NCBI GenBank assembly: GCA_025602905.1
Contig: JAHLKI010000027.1
Coordinates: 124,001-188,000 of the forward strand
Reading direction: 5' to 3'
From: Phlyctochytrium arcticum
Taxonomy: Eukaryota; Chytridiomycota; Chytridiomycetes; Chytridiales; Chytridiaceae
Length of the DNA: 64,000 bases
Of this stretch, positions 45,487 through 55,561 are shown piece by piece. Made by a program: the position numbers and the translations under genes. Below the pieces are notes generated by a model that saw only the letters and a list, made by a program, of their open reading frames with translations, did not search any database and was not told the origin of the DNA. Positions within the stretch are counted from its first letter, which is position 1. Each line of letters begins with the position of its first letter.

Positions 45487-46838
45487 TGGTCGCCACTACC
45501 GCAGCAGTAGCACCAGATGCGGTCTGACTCGGCCTGCTGGTTGTTTTTGCGAGGTCCGGGAGATGAACTTGACCCGGATCCGCTGGCTCCAGCGTTGGCT
45601 CCACGCCCTTGGTAAGCATAGGGCTTACCATGGTTGTGGGTTTTGCCATTTGCCGCAGAGACGTTGGCTTTGGGACTCTTTCCACCACCGTTCTTCGCCG
45701 GGCCATTATTGGCAGCCGGCACGGAGGCGGGACCCTTGCCTTTTCCGGTTCCACCCGCGACAGGGACATAGACCCCGTCATTGTCGCATCCCCACGCTTG
45801 GAGGGTTTGGGTGGTAGCCGTTTGGATCTGGGTGAGGTTGGCGTCGGGATGCATTCCGAAAACAGCCTGCATCAGGCGACTCCAAAATTCCCCTCCCCGT
45901 TCCAGTCCGTCACGAAAGTAGCGTCGCATCTGATCTTCGTCAATGGGGCTACGGGCGGTGCTGGTGGTTCTCAATTCGCCAGTGATCCTGTTGAAGGCGG
46001 AGATATAGGCCGAGTAATTTCGGCACGTGAGCTGACGGAGCCTGGCCAAAATGGCGTCCCGCGGGTTTCGTGGCTCGAAGCGCTCCCTGAGCTTCGCTTC
46101 AAACTCCTCCCGGTTTGCGGGTCTCTCGGCCAGGGTCATGGAGGAAAACCAGTCCTTGGCTGTTCCCTCAAGGGCGCGTTCCATGTAATCCACGAACGAT
46201 CGCCCCGCGCGCTGGTCCTCGTTGGCGGGAGAATGGTCAAGGAAAGCATAATGCTTATCCAAGAAGTCACGGATCTTCTTGTGTGACGCAACGTCACTAC
46301 CCTCTCCCGAGAACATGGCATTTTCAGCTTTGCGCTGGAGTGACTTGTTTTGCATTGAATCAAACAAGTTTCCTTGTTGGCCATTGCCATCGCGAGCGGC
46401 CACGTCAGCTTTGAGCGAAGCAATCTCCTCCGTCAAGGATGTGAGAATTGCCGTAAGCTGTTGCTTGTCCGCGACGTCAGCGATGGCTCCTCCAAGAGCG
46501 GACGCCGCGGGGGTGGCATTACCCGAGAGGGAAACACCAGTCATCCCCGTAGGTCCCTCAGAAGGCCTAACCACGTCTCTCGGGGGCTCTTCGTCGACCA
46601 TCATGGGTACGACGCCTCCCGCATGGTTGTCTGTGCTGGTCGAACCAGTCTCCTGAGCATCTCTTTCTCCAGCAATGGAGGATGTCTCAGAATGCTGGCC
46701 GATCTCTCCAGCGTCAGTTTGGTCTTCACCCAGGAGAGGAGGTCCGCTCTCTATAGTACTAGAGACGGGGCCCTCTTCACTCGGCTTGCCTTTGCTTTTG
46801 GTCTTGCGCGCCACAGCCTGCTTTTGTCCAGAACCCAT
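45438..46838 (-). CDS. gag: Retrotransposon Gag, 466 aa
   Basis: Starts at ATG 46838 and ends at TAG 45438. The capsid-like part holds FVDYMERALEGTAKDWFSSM and LRERFEPRNPRDAILARLRQL, a pattern typical of retrotransposon Gag. Near the C-terminus is a CCHC zinc knuckle (CYCCGSGDHWSARC, spacing CX2CX4HX4C) for nucleic-acid binding. The last codons form the frameshift site described separately. Confidence 0.93.
   Translation of the reverse strand: MGSGQKQAVARKTKSKGKPSEEGPVSSTIESGPPLLGEDQTDAGEIGQHSETSSIAGERDAQETGSTSTDNHAGGVVPMMVDEEPPRDVVRPSEGPTGMTGVSLSGNATPAASALGGAIADVADKQQLTAILTSLTEEIASLKADVAARDGNGQQGNLFDSMQNKSLQRKAENAMFSGEGSDVASHKKIRDFLDKHYAFLDHSPANEDQRAGRSFVDYMERALEGTAKDWFSSMTLAERPANREEFEAKLRERFEPRNPRDAILARLRQLTCRNYSAYISAFNRITGELRTTSTARSPIDEDQMRRYFRDGLERGGEFWSRLMQAVFGMHPDANLTQIQTATTQTLQAWGCDNDGVYVPVAGGTGKGKGPASVPAANNGPAKNGGGKSPKANVSAANGKTHNHGKPYAYQGRGANAGASGSGSSSSPGPRKNNQQAESDRIWCYCCGSGDHWSARCPNAKRRDPKN
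45441..45447 (-). promoter_or_regulatory. Canonical -1 ribosomal frameshift heptamer A AAA AAC
   Basis: On the coding strand the Gag frame reads CCA AAA AAC TAG, so the heptamer is in the X XXY YYZ register directly before the Gag stop. Slipping back one base gives TCC AAA AAA CTA and enters the protease frame. The stop codon follows immediately, with no spacer. No downstream pseudoknot was worked out. Confidence 0.85.
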
Positions 46839-46951
46839 GTTGAACGGAACAAAGAGTAGAAAGAATTAAAAGAAGCGAAAGAGGTAGAAGCGAAAGGTCG
46901 AGTCGAAAGGGTAAACGGACGGTTTGAGGCTAGTAGGATTGCTGATGGGGT

Positions 46952-46961
46952 GGTGCTACCA
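46952..46961 (-). promoter_or_regulatory. Primer-binding site
   Basis: Immediately inside the 5' LTR the coding strand reads TGGTAGCACC. It is the complement of a tRNA 3' end GGTGCTACCA and close to the TGGTAGCGCC complement of yeast initiator tRNA-Met. An initiator-Met primer is therefore likely but was not checked against this genome. Confidence 0.7.
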
Positions 46962-47197
46962 TGTAGCGTTTTCGGGTAAAAAGTGGTATGGACGGTAATG
47001 CACCTTCCCAGGGTGCGTGAGTCGGGTTGTGTATTGCTTTAGCGCAGAGTAAAGAGAAAGCGTAAAGAGTCTGAAAATGTACAGTGCAGGATGGGATATA
47101 CAAAAAGAAAAACAAAACAACACGTGTGATGTGGCACGGCACTGCGCTGTTTGCGCAGTGGTGCGGACAATGCGCAGCGAACCACGAGCCCGCTGCA
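46962..47197 (-). repeat. 5' LTR of the Ty3/gypsy element
   Basis: 236 bp with TG..CA ends, matching the LTR at 40309-40544 throughout. It is followed on the plus strand by the GTCCT target duplication at 47198. Confidence 0.95.
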
Positions 47198-47345
47198 GTC
47201 CTCCAAGATCCACCAAGATCCATGAGGCGAACCACCGTTCCTTCCAGGAAGCTTGAAAGTACTAATCAAATAAATTTCGGCTGGATCGATGCATGCGGAG
47301 GGGAGCTTCAACTTGACAGGTGGACTGGGCGTTCCACCGCCGTTC
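47198..47345 (-). repeat. GIY-YIG family copy C: distal half of the 5' module
   Basis: On the minus strand it ends GTGGATCTTGGAGGAC, matching GTGGATCTTGGAG at 59339 in copy F. The other half (ACATCAAAATCATGCCACAAT) resumes beyond the retrotransposon at 40290. Upstream it contains CACCTGTCAA and GCATGC as in copy F. This gives a natural empty-site comparison for the insertion. Confidence 0.7.
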
Positions 47346-47879
47346 TAGTTCCACAGTTTGTGTCGCAAATCGTAGATCCAAACCCCTCTGATCAACTCAT
47401 AAAACCCTAATCCGACCTTAAAACATGCCATTATGGTCATTTATCGGCCCAAAAGGGATTAAAGCCCTGACTAGCCTATCCACTTGTGTGTGCGATCAAG
47501 TGAAGCTTCACCTTCCGTTCCAGCGTTCTATGGGTTCCGCCGGTTCCGAACCCAGAGACCCAGTCCCCCATCAAAAGAATTTGGAAGGTAGGCAGCGAAC
47601 TACCGTATGGCAATATTAGTATATCAATACACAAGAAAGTCTACAGATATGAAGTAGACACGATGGCCGAGTGCTGCCCAAGCAAACCACCATATCGTTT
47701 TCTGGAGTTTGGGTGCGTGCGTGGGAAGCAGCGTGGGAAGACTGGTGGGAAGAGAGGCTTAGTCAGTGGCTGGTCAGTGCATCTGGAGTGCATTTAGCCA
47801 TCCCGACGTCTCACTGAGGTTTCGATATGATACAAGGCCCAAGGATACGCTCAAAGATGACCAGACAATTTGAACGTTG
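47346..47879. other. Intergenic
   Basis: About 530 bases between repeat-derived segments. No gene, RNA or repeat was recognised. Confidence 0.4.
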
Positions 47880-48589
47880 TCATATAAATTGGACGCAGAA
47901 GAGTTGGGGGGCAAGAGTATATATATATACATGACATAAAACTAGTAAGTTTTTCAGAATACAGTGACAACTCGGCCCAGCGACCCCCGCTGCTTCATCC
48001 CGACTTTCGTGTCGCTCCTCTACCAGACGGGTCACAATGCCCATCTCGATGACGTCGTCCCAAAGCATGTCATCATTGTAAGCTCGAAGGATGTCGCCGC
48101 AGATCTTTTTTCGTTTCTCCATTGACGCTTTTCCCCATCTCCTCAATTGGGTATAATGAGTCCAAGGCAGTAACTCTGTTGAAACTAGGTTTCGTAGCAC
48201 AACAGTCTTCAATAATCGCAGAGTGATCAGTCGGTATCTTCGCTAAGATCGGTAAAAGTCTATTCTTCAAAAGTCGGAGATCCAAAACCTAGGCAACAAA
48301 TCACGTGAACATAATCTTCCTATTGCTATGCTAACGAGGATATGCCAGGTATGGGGCTAAGCCCAATACAGAGACGAATGTAAACCAAACACAGAGGAAG
48401 TCTGCAAAAAAATGGCAGAGGTTTCATATACAGAATGCCCCTGGTCATTCTCAGTGCCAATTCCATTGAGCGCTCCTCTAAAACCATGGCTGCAAATCCC
48501 CCTCCCATCTTGGGTTGGCTTTGGAAATCAAGGCTGTGTGCAATACCCGCCCAGGCGACGCCATCCCACCATGAATCCTTGCTCCCTCC

Positions 48590-48830
48590 ATCACTCCCAA
48601 ACGGCCATGCCAAAATGCCATCTGTTTTCCCACGTTCAGGCCATGCCAAGATGTAATCTGGCATTGGGACTCGGCCTATGGCCTCGAGAATTTGCCCAGA
48701 GATTTCAACTCAAGGCCCTCCATCACTTACCAACTGCCATGCCAAGATGCAATGTGTTTTCCCACGCTCATCATTACCAAACTGGGCTTTGGGACTCGGC
48801 CTACGGCCTCGAGGATTTGCCCAAATATAC
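48590..48830. repeat. Imperfect direct duplication, period about 135 bp
   Basis: Two units share GCCATGCCAA(A/G)ATG, TTTTCCCACG, TTGGGACTCGGCCTA-GGCCTCGAG and ATTTGCCCA. They lie inside the copy-D mosaic, between its C-terminal tail and its better preserved middle part, so they probably belong to an inserted unrelated repeat. Non-coding. Confidence 0.6.
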
Positions 48831-49539
48831 CAAGTCGCGGGACTCGCGGCGGGAGCAACGGTGTCCGAACAGGTCACGTGGGGCACGTGGTTCGGACGGA
48901 TTCTATTTTAATGTATAGAACTATTGCTATGTTGACCCAGATTCCCACGTCCTATAGAACCACTTCTAGCAGGTTCCACAAACTCACCCTCCAATGACCG
49001 CAGTTTCAAAGCGATTCGCGTAATGCCTGTCTCGTATGCTTCATCGAAACTGTGGTCAATGTAGGACTTGTGGTAGTGAGTATTCTCCTCCACAATCTCC
49101 ACTGTCAGATGGACCTTTTTCAGTTGGTTGAAGGCGGGTGCGCCACCGGGAATTTCGCTGATCAGAGCTGCCCGGTTGATGGTGACATTTTCGCTGCCGG
49201 CGAGCACTTTGAAGTCTTTGCTGATGTATTCTCTGCCCGACTTCGGTGATTTTCTTGTCGTCAGATTCACGTCGGCCCCCACAATAAGTTCGCGAAGCCT
49301 CTCCTTGCGGTCATCGTGGTATCGGATAGCCTGAAGTTTTCTTCCTTTTGTGGCTTCTTCGATGTGTTGCGTTTTCTTCGTCTGATCAACCAAATACATC
49401 GACAATGCACTCTTGCCATGTTGCCTCACTTGGCTTTGAATGCCCGCTCTCCCCTTCTCTGCAAGCTGATCCTCTCCTTACGGTCATCATGATATCGGAT
49501 AGCCTGAATTTTTCTTCCCTTCTTGGCTCCTTCGATGTG

Positions 49540-49905
49540 TTGCTTCAATCGGCGCATCTTGACGGGAAATCCGTTGTAAGTTTGGAGCCACGAAGAAAAT
49601 GCGGTCCAAGTTGCGGACCCTCCGCAGTGTGTTGCAGCCGACTCTGATGTAGTCAGTATTTGACATATCTTGCTTGGCTCTCTTAAATTTGTCTTCCAAA
49701 CAACCTCCGCACATAGCATGACCCTCTTTGTTGAAGAAGAGAGTGGTGTTGTTGATGGCAATTTGCAGCGAGCCTTGACATGATGTCGTCGTCAGCTGGT
49801 TTGATTGTGGAACAAATGTTCCGTCAGCAAACAGCCTGCCTTCGATCCCCCTCGTCAGTATCCAAAGTTTGGATCTTCAAATCCATATCTTCAATTCCAA
49901 GGACC
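49540..49905 (-). repeat. Fragment of the ankyrin-type gene 3' end
   Basis: Closely matches 31735-31847 followed directly by 32103-32350. It contains the CGGCLEDKFKRAKQ motif. Unlike the gene at 32-34 kb it lacks the 255-bp segment and so reads on in frame through NTDYIRVGCNTLRRVR. It is embedded between two GIY-YIG fragments. Confidence 0.75.
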
Positions 49906-50813
49906 CACATTCCTCCGTGGCATCCCGTTCCGGATCCTGCGTACCTGTCATCATCCACCGTGAAGACATGCACGCCAAAGTTTTTGTAGCCCGGTGTATA
50001 GGATCTTCGGTCTGTGCGTGCCATCCAGTCGCACTTCATCTGACGTGGTAGGGCTTTGTCCAAGTACATTGCCAACTCCACAGCATTGGCAGAAGGGGTC
50101 GTGCCTGAAAACGGATGGGGCAAAAGTCTTGCTTGAGTGCATACCCGGGAGTCCCAATTGGCCTATGGGTCGGCGGTTGATGAGTCGTCTTCGAGAAAAC
50201 TTGATGGAATTGGATAGCCAAAGCATCCTTCCCAACGGCAGGTTTGCCCTCAAGTCTCCCCCACTATGGTAGTAACTCCAGGCAATGGTGTCGCTCAGTC
50301 CTCAAAAATCCCTGGCAGTCCAACAGCCCAACCCCAAGCTGTCCTTGCAAGCGCTGAGGGTCCGGTTGAGGTGAAACCGTTGAGATGGTCCCGTCACTCT
50401 GTTGCTTCCCGGTCCTGTGAAGACATACACGCCAAACTTGTTATCGAGAAGTATGAGGTGGATTGTGGCATAATGTTGCCCCGCCTCCAAGGTCCACGAG
50501 GCTCCTCCACTGATTCCGGCTGGCGGGGAGGGTATTCTGGGAATGCCAGGACAATGCACACGACCCCCCATATATATATATGTGCGTCGCCAGATTGACA
50601 GGTGGCTTGGCCCACAGCAAATTTCGGGCTCGTCATTCGCCAGCAGCTGCATTTGCAAAAGCTCCAAGGCAGTCCAGACTAGCAAATATGATAGCAAATC
50701 GATGGTTCCGGTCGCTGCGACGGATTCACCCTTTATGGTCGAGAACAGACGCGAATCGCGTCAAACCAACGACGAAAGTGAGTTCCCAAAAAATTAAAAG
50801 TGAAAAAATACAG

Positions 50814-50896
50814 CGACACGAGCAGGATTTGAACCTGCGCGGGCGAAGCCCACCAGATTTCGAATCTGGCGCATTAGACCACTCTGCCATCGTGCC
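50814..50896 (-). tRNA. tRNA-Ser (anticodon CGA)
   Basis: The 83-nt cloverleaf can be drawn completely. Acceptor stem GGCACGA pairs with TCGTGTC. The D-loop has GG (AGTGGTCTAATG). Anticodon stem CCAGA/TCTGG carries loop TTCGAAA (CGA). The long class II variable arm is TGGGCTTCGCCCG and the T-arm GCAGG-TTCAAAT-CCTGC. The box A (TGGCAGAGTGG) and box B (GGTTCAAATCC) promoter elements are intact. No intron. Confidence 0.95.
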
Positions 50897-51240
50897 TCCT
50901 TCATGAATCGTTCTTTTGAGCATGAGTGATATACGCTCGAAACAATACGGTGGTTTGCTCCGGCCATCGTGCCTCCTCATCAATCCGTTTAAAATGATAC
51001 GGCGATTTACTCAGGAAGCCTCTGCCATCATGCCCTGTTCATGAATTCTTGTTTTGAACATGAGTGATATAAGTTCAAAATATACGGTGGTTTGCTCGGG
51101 CAGCACTCGGCCATCGTGTCCTTGAATTGTTGTTTTGGGCATGAGTGATATCCGTCTGATATCCGTCACTCATCGAGCGTTGCTTGTGATTGTCTGTTCT
51201 AGAGCAAATTGATATCGGTCAAAAACCATACGGTGGACCC
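50885..51240. repeat. Degenerate tandem units carrying tRNA-Ser 5' ends
   Basis: About four units of 60-100 bp, each beginning with (CTCTG)CCATC(G/A)TG(C/T)C, the complement of the tRNA-Ser acceptor 5' end. They continue TGAATT-TTGTTTTGA-CATGAGTGATAT and ATACGGTGGTTTGCTC. The first unit is the real tRNA flank. A further related piece lies near 58905-58980. They look like repeated duplication of the tRNA 5' flank. Confidence 0.65.
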
Positions 51241-51930
51241 TGGTGCACCGCCGTCCACTCCATCCTCGGTGGTAAAGAAGTGAAGGCCCCCTGAAGGGGG
51301 TGCGAGGAAGACCTCGACATATACACAGTACACTTGCCGACAAACAAAGCCATCCTGAAACTGGGGATTCATAACCCAGCGAAACGCGAAATTTGACCGC
51401 GCAGAGAACGATGAGCGTGTCAGCTCTTTAACTCCATTTAGGCGGTTTAATTGCCTTAACGGGACGCGTTCGGCCCGGATTGGGACTTCATGAGCGGATC
51501 AGAGGGGTCAGGCCGATTATGTGATTATCATGACTGAACCTTGAATCTCGGTCGGTCGGTGTCTTTGACTCAAGGAAGATGAAGGAAGGGAGAGAGCCAG
51601 CAACAATGGGTGGGACGTTCCTGTCCTAGGACTGTCCTAGTGGCAAAGTTACGCAAAATTCGGCACCTGGCAAAGTCATGTAGTGACCGACGGACGCGTC
51701 GCGGGCACTCCGCGGCGACGGGACGCGCAATGCATCACAATTCCAAAAACAAACTTCCATCGAGGAATCCCAAAATTTGCAGAGAGAAAGACTATACTTT
51801 ATGGCAAAGAGTAGAAAGGAAACCGGAGAAAATGTGAGAAAGAGAAGGAAACTACACTACAAACTACTATTAAGGAGCTAAACTAAAAAGATAAATAAAC
51901 TAGGACTTGCTGAAGGAATCTGCGCCAGAG
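51241..51930. other. Flank between tRNA repeats and transposase gene
   Basis: 690 bases without a gene. The segment CCCGGATTGGG-CTTCATGAGCGGATCAGAGGGGTCAG (about 51474-51511) resembles 59100-59138. An imperfect palindrome CCTAGGACTGTCCTAG lies near 51626. No transposon end could be fixed by eye. Confidence 0.45.
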
Positions 51931-54900
51931 TTAAGACGACTTGGCGGAAGAAGCAGGGCCAAACAGACTCAGAATGTTACCATCCTTCGCGGTCACTCTT
52001 TTCTCGCACCGGAGTTCTTTCCCATCACACGTTCTTTTGTTGGAACTGCAGTATGGGCATTGTCGTTCACAGCCTTTTTGCGCACCATTGCATATCTTGC
52101 CTTTCGCCTTGCACGAATTGCACCGCAAGGCGACCTTTCTCTTCTTCTTTGGTGGCTCTAGAAACAGCAAGTTTATATACCATTTAACGATCGGAGGCTA
52201 AATTCTTGTTCTTACCTAACCGTAAGTTTGATGAAGGAACCGACGCCGAGGGACGAAGGGATGAGGCGGGCGCAGGGGACAATGTTGAAGGAGAGCCAGA
52301 CGCGGCGGGTGTGGAGGATTCTGTCGGGAGGATTGTGGAAGCCGAGGCTGCTGTGGCGGTTATTACGGAAGAAGCAGGAGGTGGTGCCAACGCGGGGGGT
52401 TTGGCTTTATCCCCAAAAAGTTTTGTGACTCTTCGATACACCCTTTTCTTGAAAGCTTCCAACTCAAGCGATTCATACTCCAAGGGGTACCATTTCTTGG
52501 CATTGGCGCAAGGCTTCGCCCATTCCCACCGACGGCCGCTTTGCTGATAGCGCACAGCGAACCAATCGACGATGTTATCTTTGCTGGCGGGAGGGTTTTC
52601 TTCGTTGTCATTCTCGATCACCGTTAACTAACAAGGTGTCAGGAAAAGCGACAAATATCGATATACTGCGAAGAAAACTTACCGCTTCGATCGCTGCCTC
52701 CGCGTCATCTTTCTGTTTTCTCAACGCTTCCCATCGCTTTTCCAACGTTTTTGGGAGCCGGTATTGGAGATCTTGTGTTAGGAGCGACATCAGCTCCATC
52801 AGTGATAGGAACTTCTGTTTTGGGTACGTGAGGGCCGACTTGTGGATCGCCTCAAAGATATCATGCGCTATGGAGCTCTCCAAATTGTCAAATGGTGCGT
52901 TGGTGGGGGCTCTCGGGCGAATTAGAACGATAACTTGCGGGGTGTATTTTTCAGTCTCGCTCTGACTTCTCAATTTCTGCCGGACCTCGGTGACCTCTGC
53001 GGCCGTAAGCCCATGCTCCAATGCTGCCTCAAATGGTGTTTGGTCCACAAAGATGCTGGAGTCAATGAGAGCCACGTACGCCTTGACGCGTTGTTCGATC
53101 GCAGCAAACGATTTGAACCCCAGTATACGCCCATGATCCTTGACGTCCTTCACCATGTCTTGGAATTGCGTGACGGCTGCGTTGTACAAGAGCATGGCTA
53201 CAAGCGGGCAGTACTGGTCTTTGACATTGGCCTTCCAAGCGATCCCTTCCATCTGCGTCAAGACTTTGCGCAGCAAGATATACTCATCCTTGCTGAATGT
53301 GCTACGCGACACATCTAGGAAGTTCATACCCAAACAGTTGAGAAATTCGGCGGACGTGAGCCTTCTGCCTGGGCGGAGAACAGCAGGTGAGGCAGCCATG
53401 AGGAATTGCTTTAAGGGGCCAGCTCTAACTTCCTTCTTTTGCATACCCTTGAGCGACAGCTGCTGGAGATCCGAGGCTCCGATAGGGTCCTCTGGTAAAC
53501 CCTCCTCGTTGAGTCGAAAAAATACTTTCCAGTACGACACTTTTGGCTGCAGGACGGCAGTGGGTTGGAGATTTTTTAGTCCCATGCCTTGCTTTAAGCG
53601 ACGGATGATTTGCAAGGCATACTCTGTCGTATCCGGAATATCTGGGATGTACTCACGCGTCACCAACGTGTGCCGCAGGAGAGTGAGAATATCGAAATTG
53701 TGGATGGATGGGATTCGGCCAAATTTGATTCCGCAGTCGTGGTTGCGCTTGAAATAAGTGGTAAGAAATCGACACGCAATACCTCAAACTGAATTGAAGC
53801 GCCTACCTTGATTACGAAAAAACTCAAAAGCCTGAGAGCTAGCTCAGGACCCATCTGGCGGTTGCTGAGCTTCTTGAGCAGGGCGTTGGTGCTTTCTACT
53901 CCACTGGTATGGAGGAGTTTAACCTTCTCGTTGTTTTCTTCGTAGGTGTTGGAGCCATTCATGTACAGGCAGCCATCCCGAATCAGCTGGGCATTTGCCT
54001 CCACCGTGCCGTTCCACTTTTCCAAAGAGGCCGCACTAATACTGTTGTTGCGGTCCACACTTCGGCATGCTGTCTCGAAAGCAACAGCTGCTTCTTCGGG
54101 TGGTCTGAGGTCTTTTGACTCTGTGTATAGTGCCGCCTTCAGGGCGCCTGCCACGCGCGCCCGTTCAGGCTTGTCAGATATCTTAGATAGAATCCTATTA
54201 AAACAATGCAGCCGTCGTTAGCAATCGAATAATTTAGCCAAAGTTATATCGACATACCGGTTCATTAGGTGCCATGGGTCTTGCTTCACTTCTATGTGGG
54301 GATTTTTTTGGTTGACCAGGCCTTGGACGTTATGGACATTGTCGGTAATCAGCATTATCGGATGATCCGCTGATTAAAGATGCTCTCAGCACGAGTCATG
54401 TTAAAGGTGCCAATCAAGTCTTTCTCACCTGTGGGGGTCCATCCTTCTTGGTCAGCATTCGCAAGAACTTTGTCTAACGTTGGTTCTATGTGCTCATGGC
54501 TTTCACTGCCAATGAAAGCGATATGCAGAATTTGTCCGATTTCATTTTGGACTATATGAAGTCCTTTCATTGACTCGGGGGTGTTGTGTTTTCCGGTTGC
54601 TGGGTCGTACACGCGAATATGGCTGGAATATTTGTACGTGGCGTCTATGGAGATACACTTCTTTGCCCTGGACATCGACATTGTGGCTTCTGCAACATCC
54701 AGGGCACCTTCAGTGAGTGCCAGCCAACAGTCTAGAAGACCCTTGCCTTCATAGACGTCCTGCTGCGCCAAGTATTCCGTTAGTGGGCGTGAAGTTGGGC
54801 GAAGGCTCGGTTCAACCGTTGAAAACTGGGTTTCCATCCTGGCATTGAAAATGCCGCACAAGTAGGACCATCTTTCGCTTCTCGCGCGTTTCAGGGTGCG

Positions 54901-55561
54901 GAGATAAGGGTTTAGGCCGTTCGGACCGACGATGTTATGGTGAATGTCCACCAACAACATCCTCGATAATCCCGCCTTCAAAGTGAGACAGTAAGGGAAC
55001 GCGTTGGCCAAGGCTGGGGTGATCTTCTTCATAAACGCTGTCGATACCGTGTTGAAGGGCGTCTGGGTGGTGGAGCAAGTGTAGGAGTAATAAAGAATGC
55101 GGACTCTGTAGGAGTGGTCGTCTGCAAATCTGCCGTGAGCGTCCTTCCCTGAGAGTAACAATGGGTTCAGCTCCTGTCCTCATACATATAAACGATGACC
55201 ACTTACTCTTGGGAATGCAGTTGTCGCAATGGACGCAGGGAACAATTGATTTATCGAAAAAATTCTCAGGTGTCCAACGGAAAATGGGGCAATCAAAGAG
55301 AGCTGGAGTGCTGCGCAATTTGGGGTGATGCTCGGGAAGAATGAGGGAGGTTTGATGGTCAGCATCATTAAGCGCTTCCTTAAGTAGGGCTCTATGCTGC
55401 TCAGTGATCGGCTCCTTCTTTGCCTTACTTTCTTTGGGATCTTCGTCTTCAAAAGAAGCAGTGTCGGTTGGGGGTTCAAGGGGATGACCATCAAGGATGC
55501 TGAAAACATCATCCAAGTCGCCTTCTTCAAAGTCGTAGTCAGAATACTCTTCGTCACTCAT
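51931..55561 (-). CDS. Intact DDE-type DNA transposase, 7 exons, 1,092 aa
   Basis: Exons (descending): 55561-55207, 55148-54429, 54369-54258, 54194-53807, 53747-52683, 52627-52216, 52157-51931; 3279 nt, no internal stop. An acidic N-terminus is followed by a CVHCDNC zinc-binding motif. The presumed catalytic core has KCISIDATYKY (first Asp), MLITDNVHNVQ (second Asp, rebuilt exactly by splicing intron 2), HIEVKQDPWHLMNR, then LHTSGVESTNALLKKLSNRQ (candidate Glu). A long helical region, a low-complexity Ala/Ser/Pro linker, an NLS-like PPKKKRKV and a Cys-rich cluster (CNSCKAKGKICNGAQKGCE..CPYC..C) complete it. The superfamily was not identified with certainty; the protein does not show KDZ, Mutator or hAT signatures I know. 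The spliced, intact frame suggests a live or domesticated transposase. Confidence 0.75.

Larger units (their letters stand above)
40309..47197 (-). mobile_element. Ty3/gypsy LTR retrotransposon (chromovirus), complete, 6,889 bp
   Basis: Bounded by two 236-bp LTRs that look identical base for base, with a GTCCT target duplication, so insertion is recent. The coding strand is minus: gag (46838-45438), protease frame (45486-44494) and RT-RNase H-integrase-chromodomain (to 41228). Both the primer-binding site and the polypurine tract are recognisable. Each coding frame is open throughout, so the element is plausibly autonomous. It sits inside the 5' module of GIY-YIG copy C. Assignment to chromoviruses rests on the C-terminal chromodomain and the protease-RT-RH-IN order. 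Confidence 0.95.
47880..50640 (-). pseudogene. GIY-YIG family copies D: scrambled mosaic with ankyrin-gene fragment
   Basis: Minus-strand pieces, from 5': the promoter-like module (about 50640-50430); a core missing its middle (GVYVFTG then LSACKDSLGLGCWTARDF, about 50430-50310); a second core start (FGVHVFTVDDDRYAGSGTGCHGGMW, about 50030-49905); then a block copied from the ankyrin gene (49905-49540). Next comes a cleaner stretch with GRKLQAIRYHDDRKERLREL, VNLTTRKSPKSGREYISKDF, a KVLAGSE segment, KVHLTVEIVEENTHYHKSYI and TGITRIALKLRSLEG (49429-48950). Last is the C-terminal tail and 3' UTR (about 48130-47880). Stops and frame changes abound; this is nested or recombined debris. Confidence 0.62.

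Noticed and set aside
51931..55561. KDZ (Kyakuja-Dileera-Zisupton) or Mutator assignment for the transposase
   Set aside because: The motifs around the acidic residues do not match those families as I know them, so only a generic DDE call is made.
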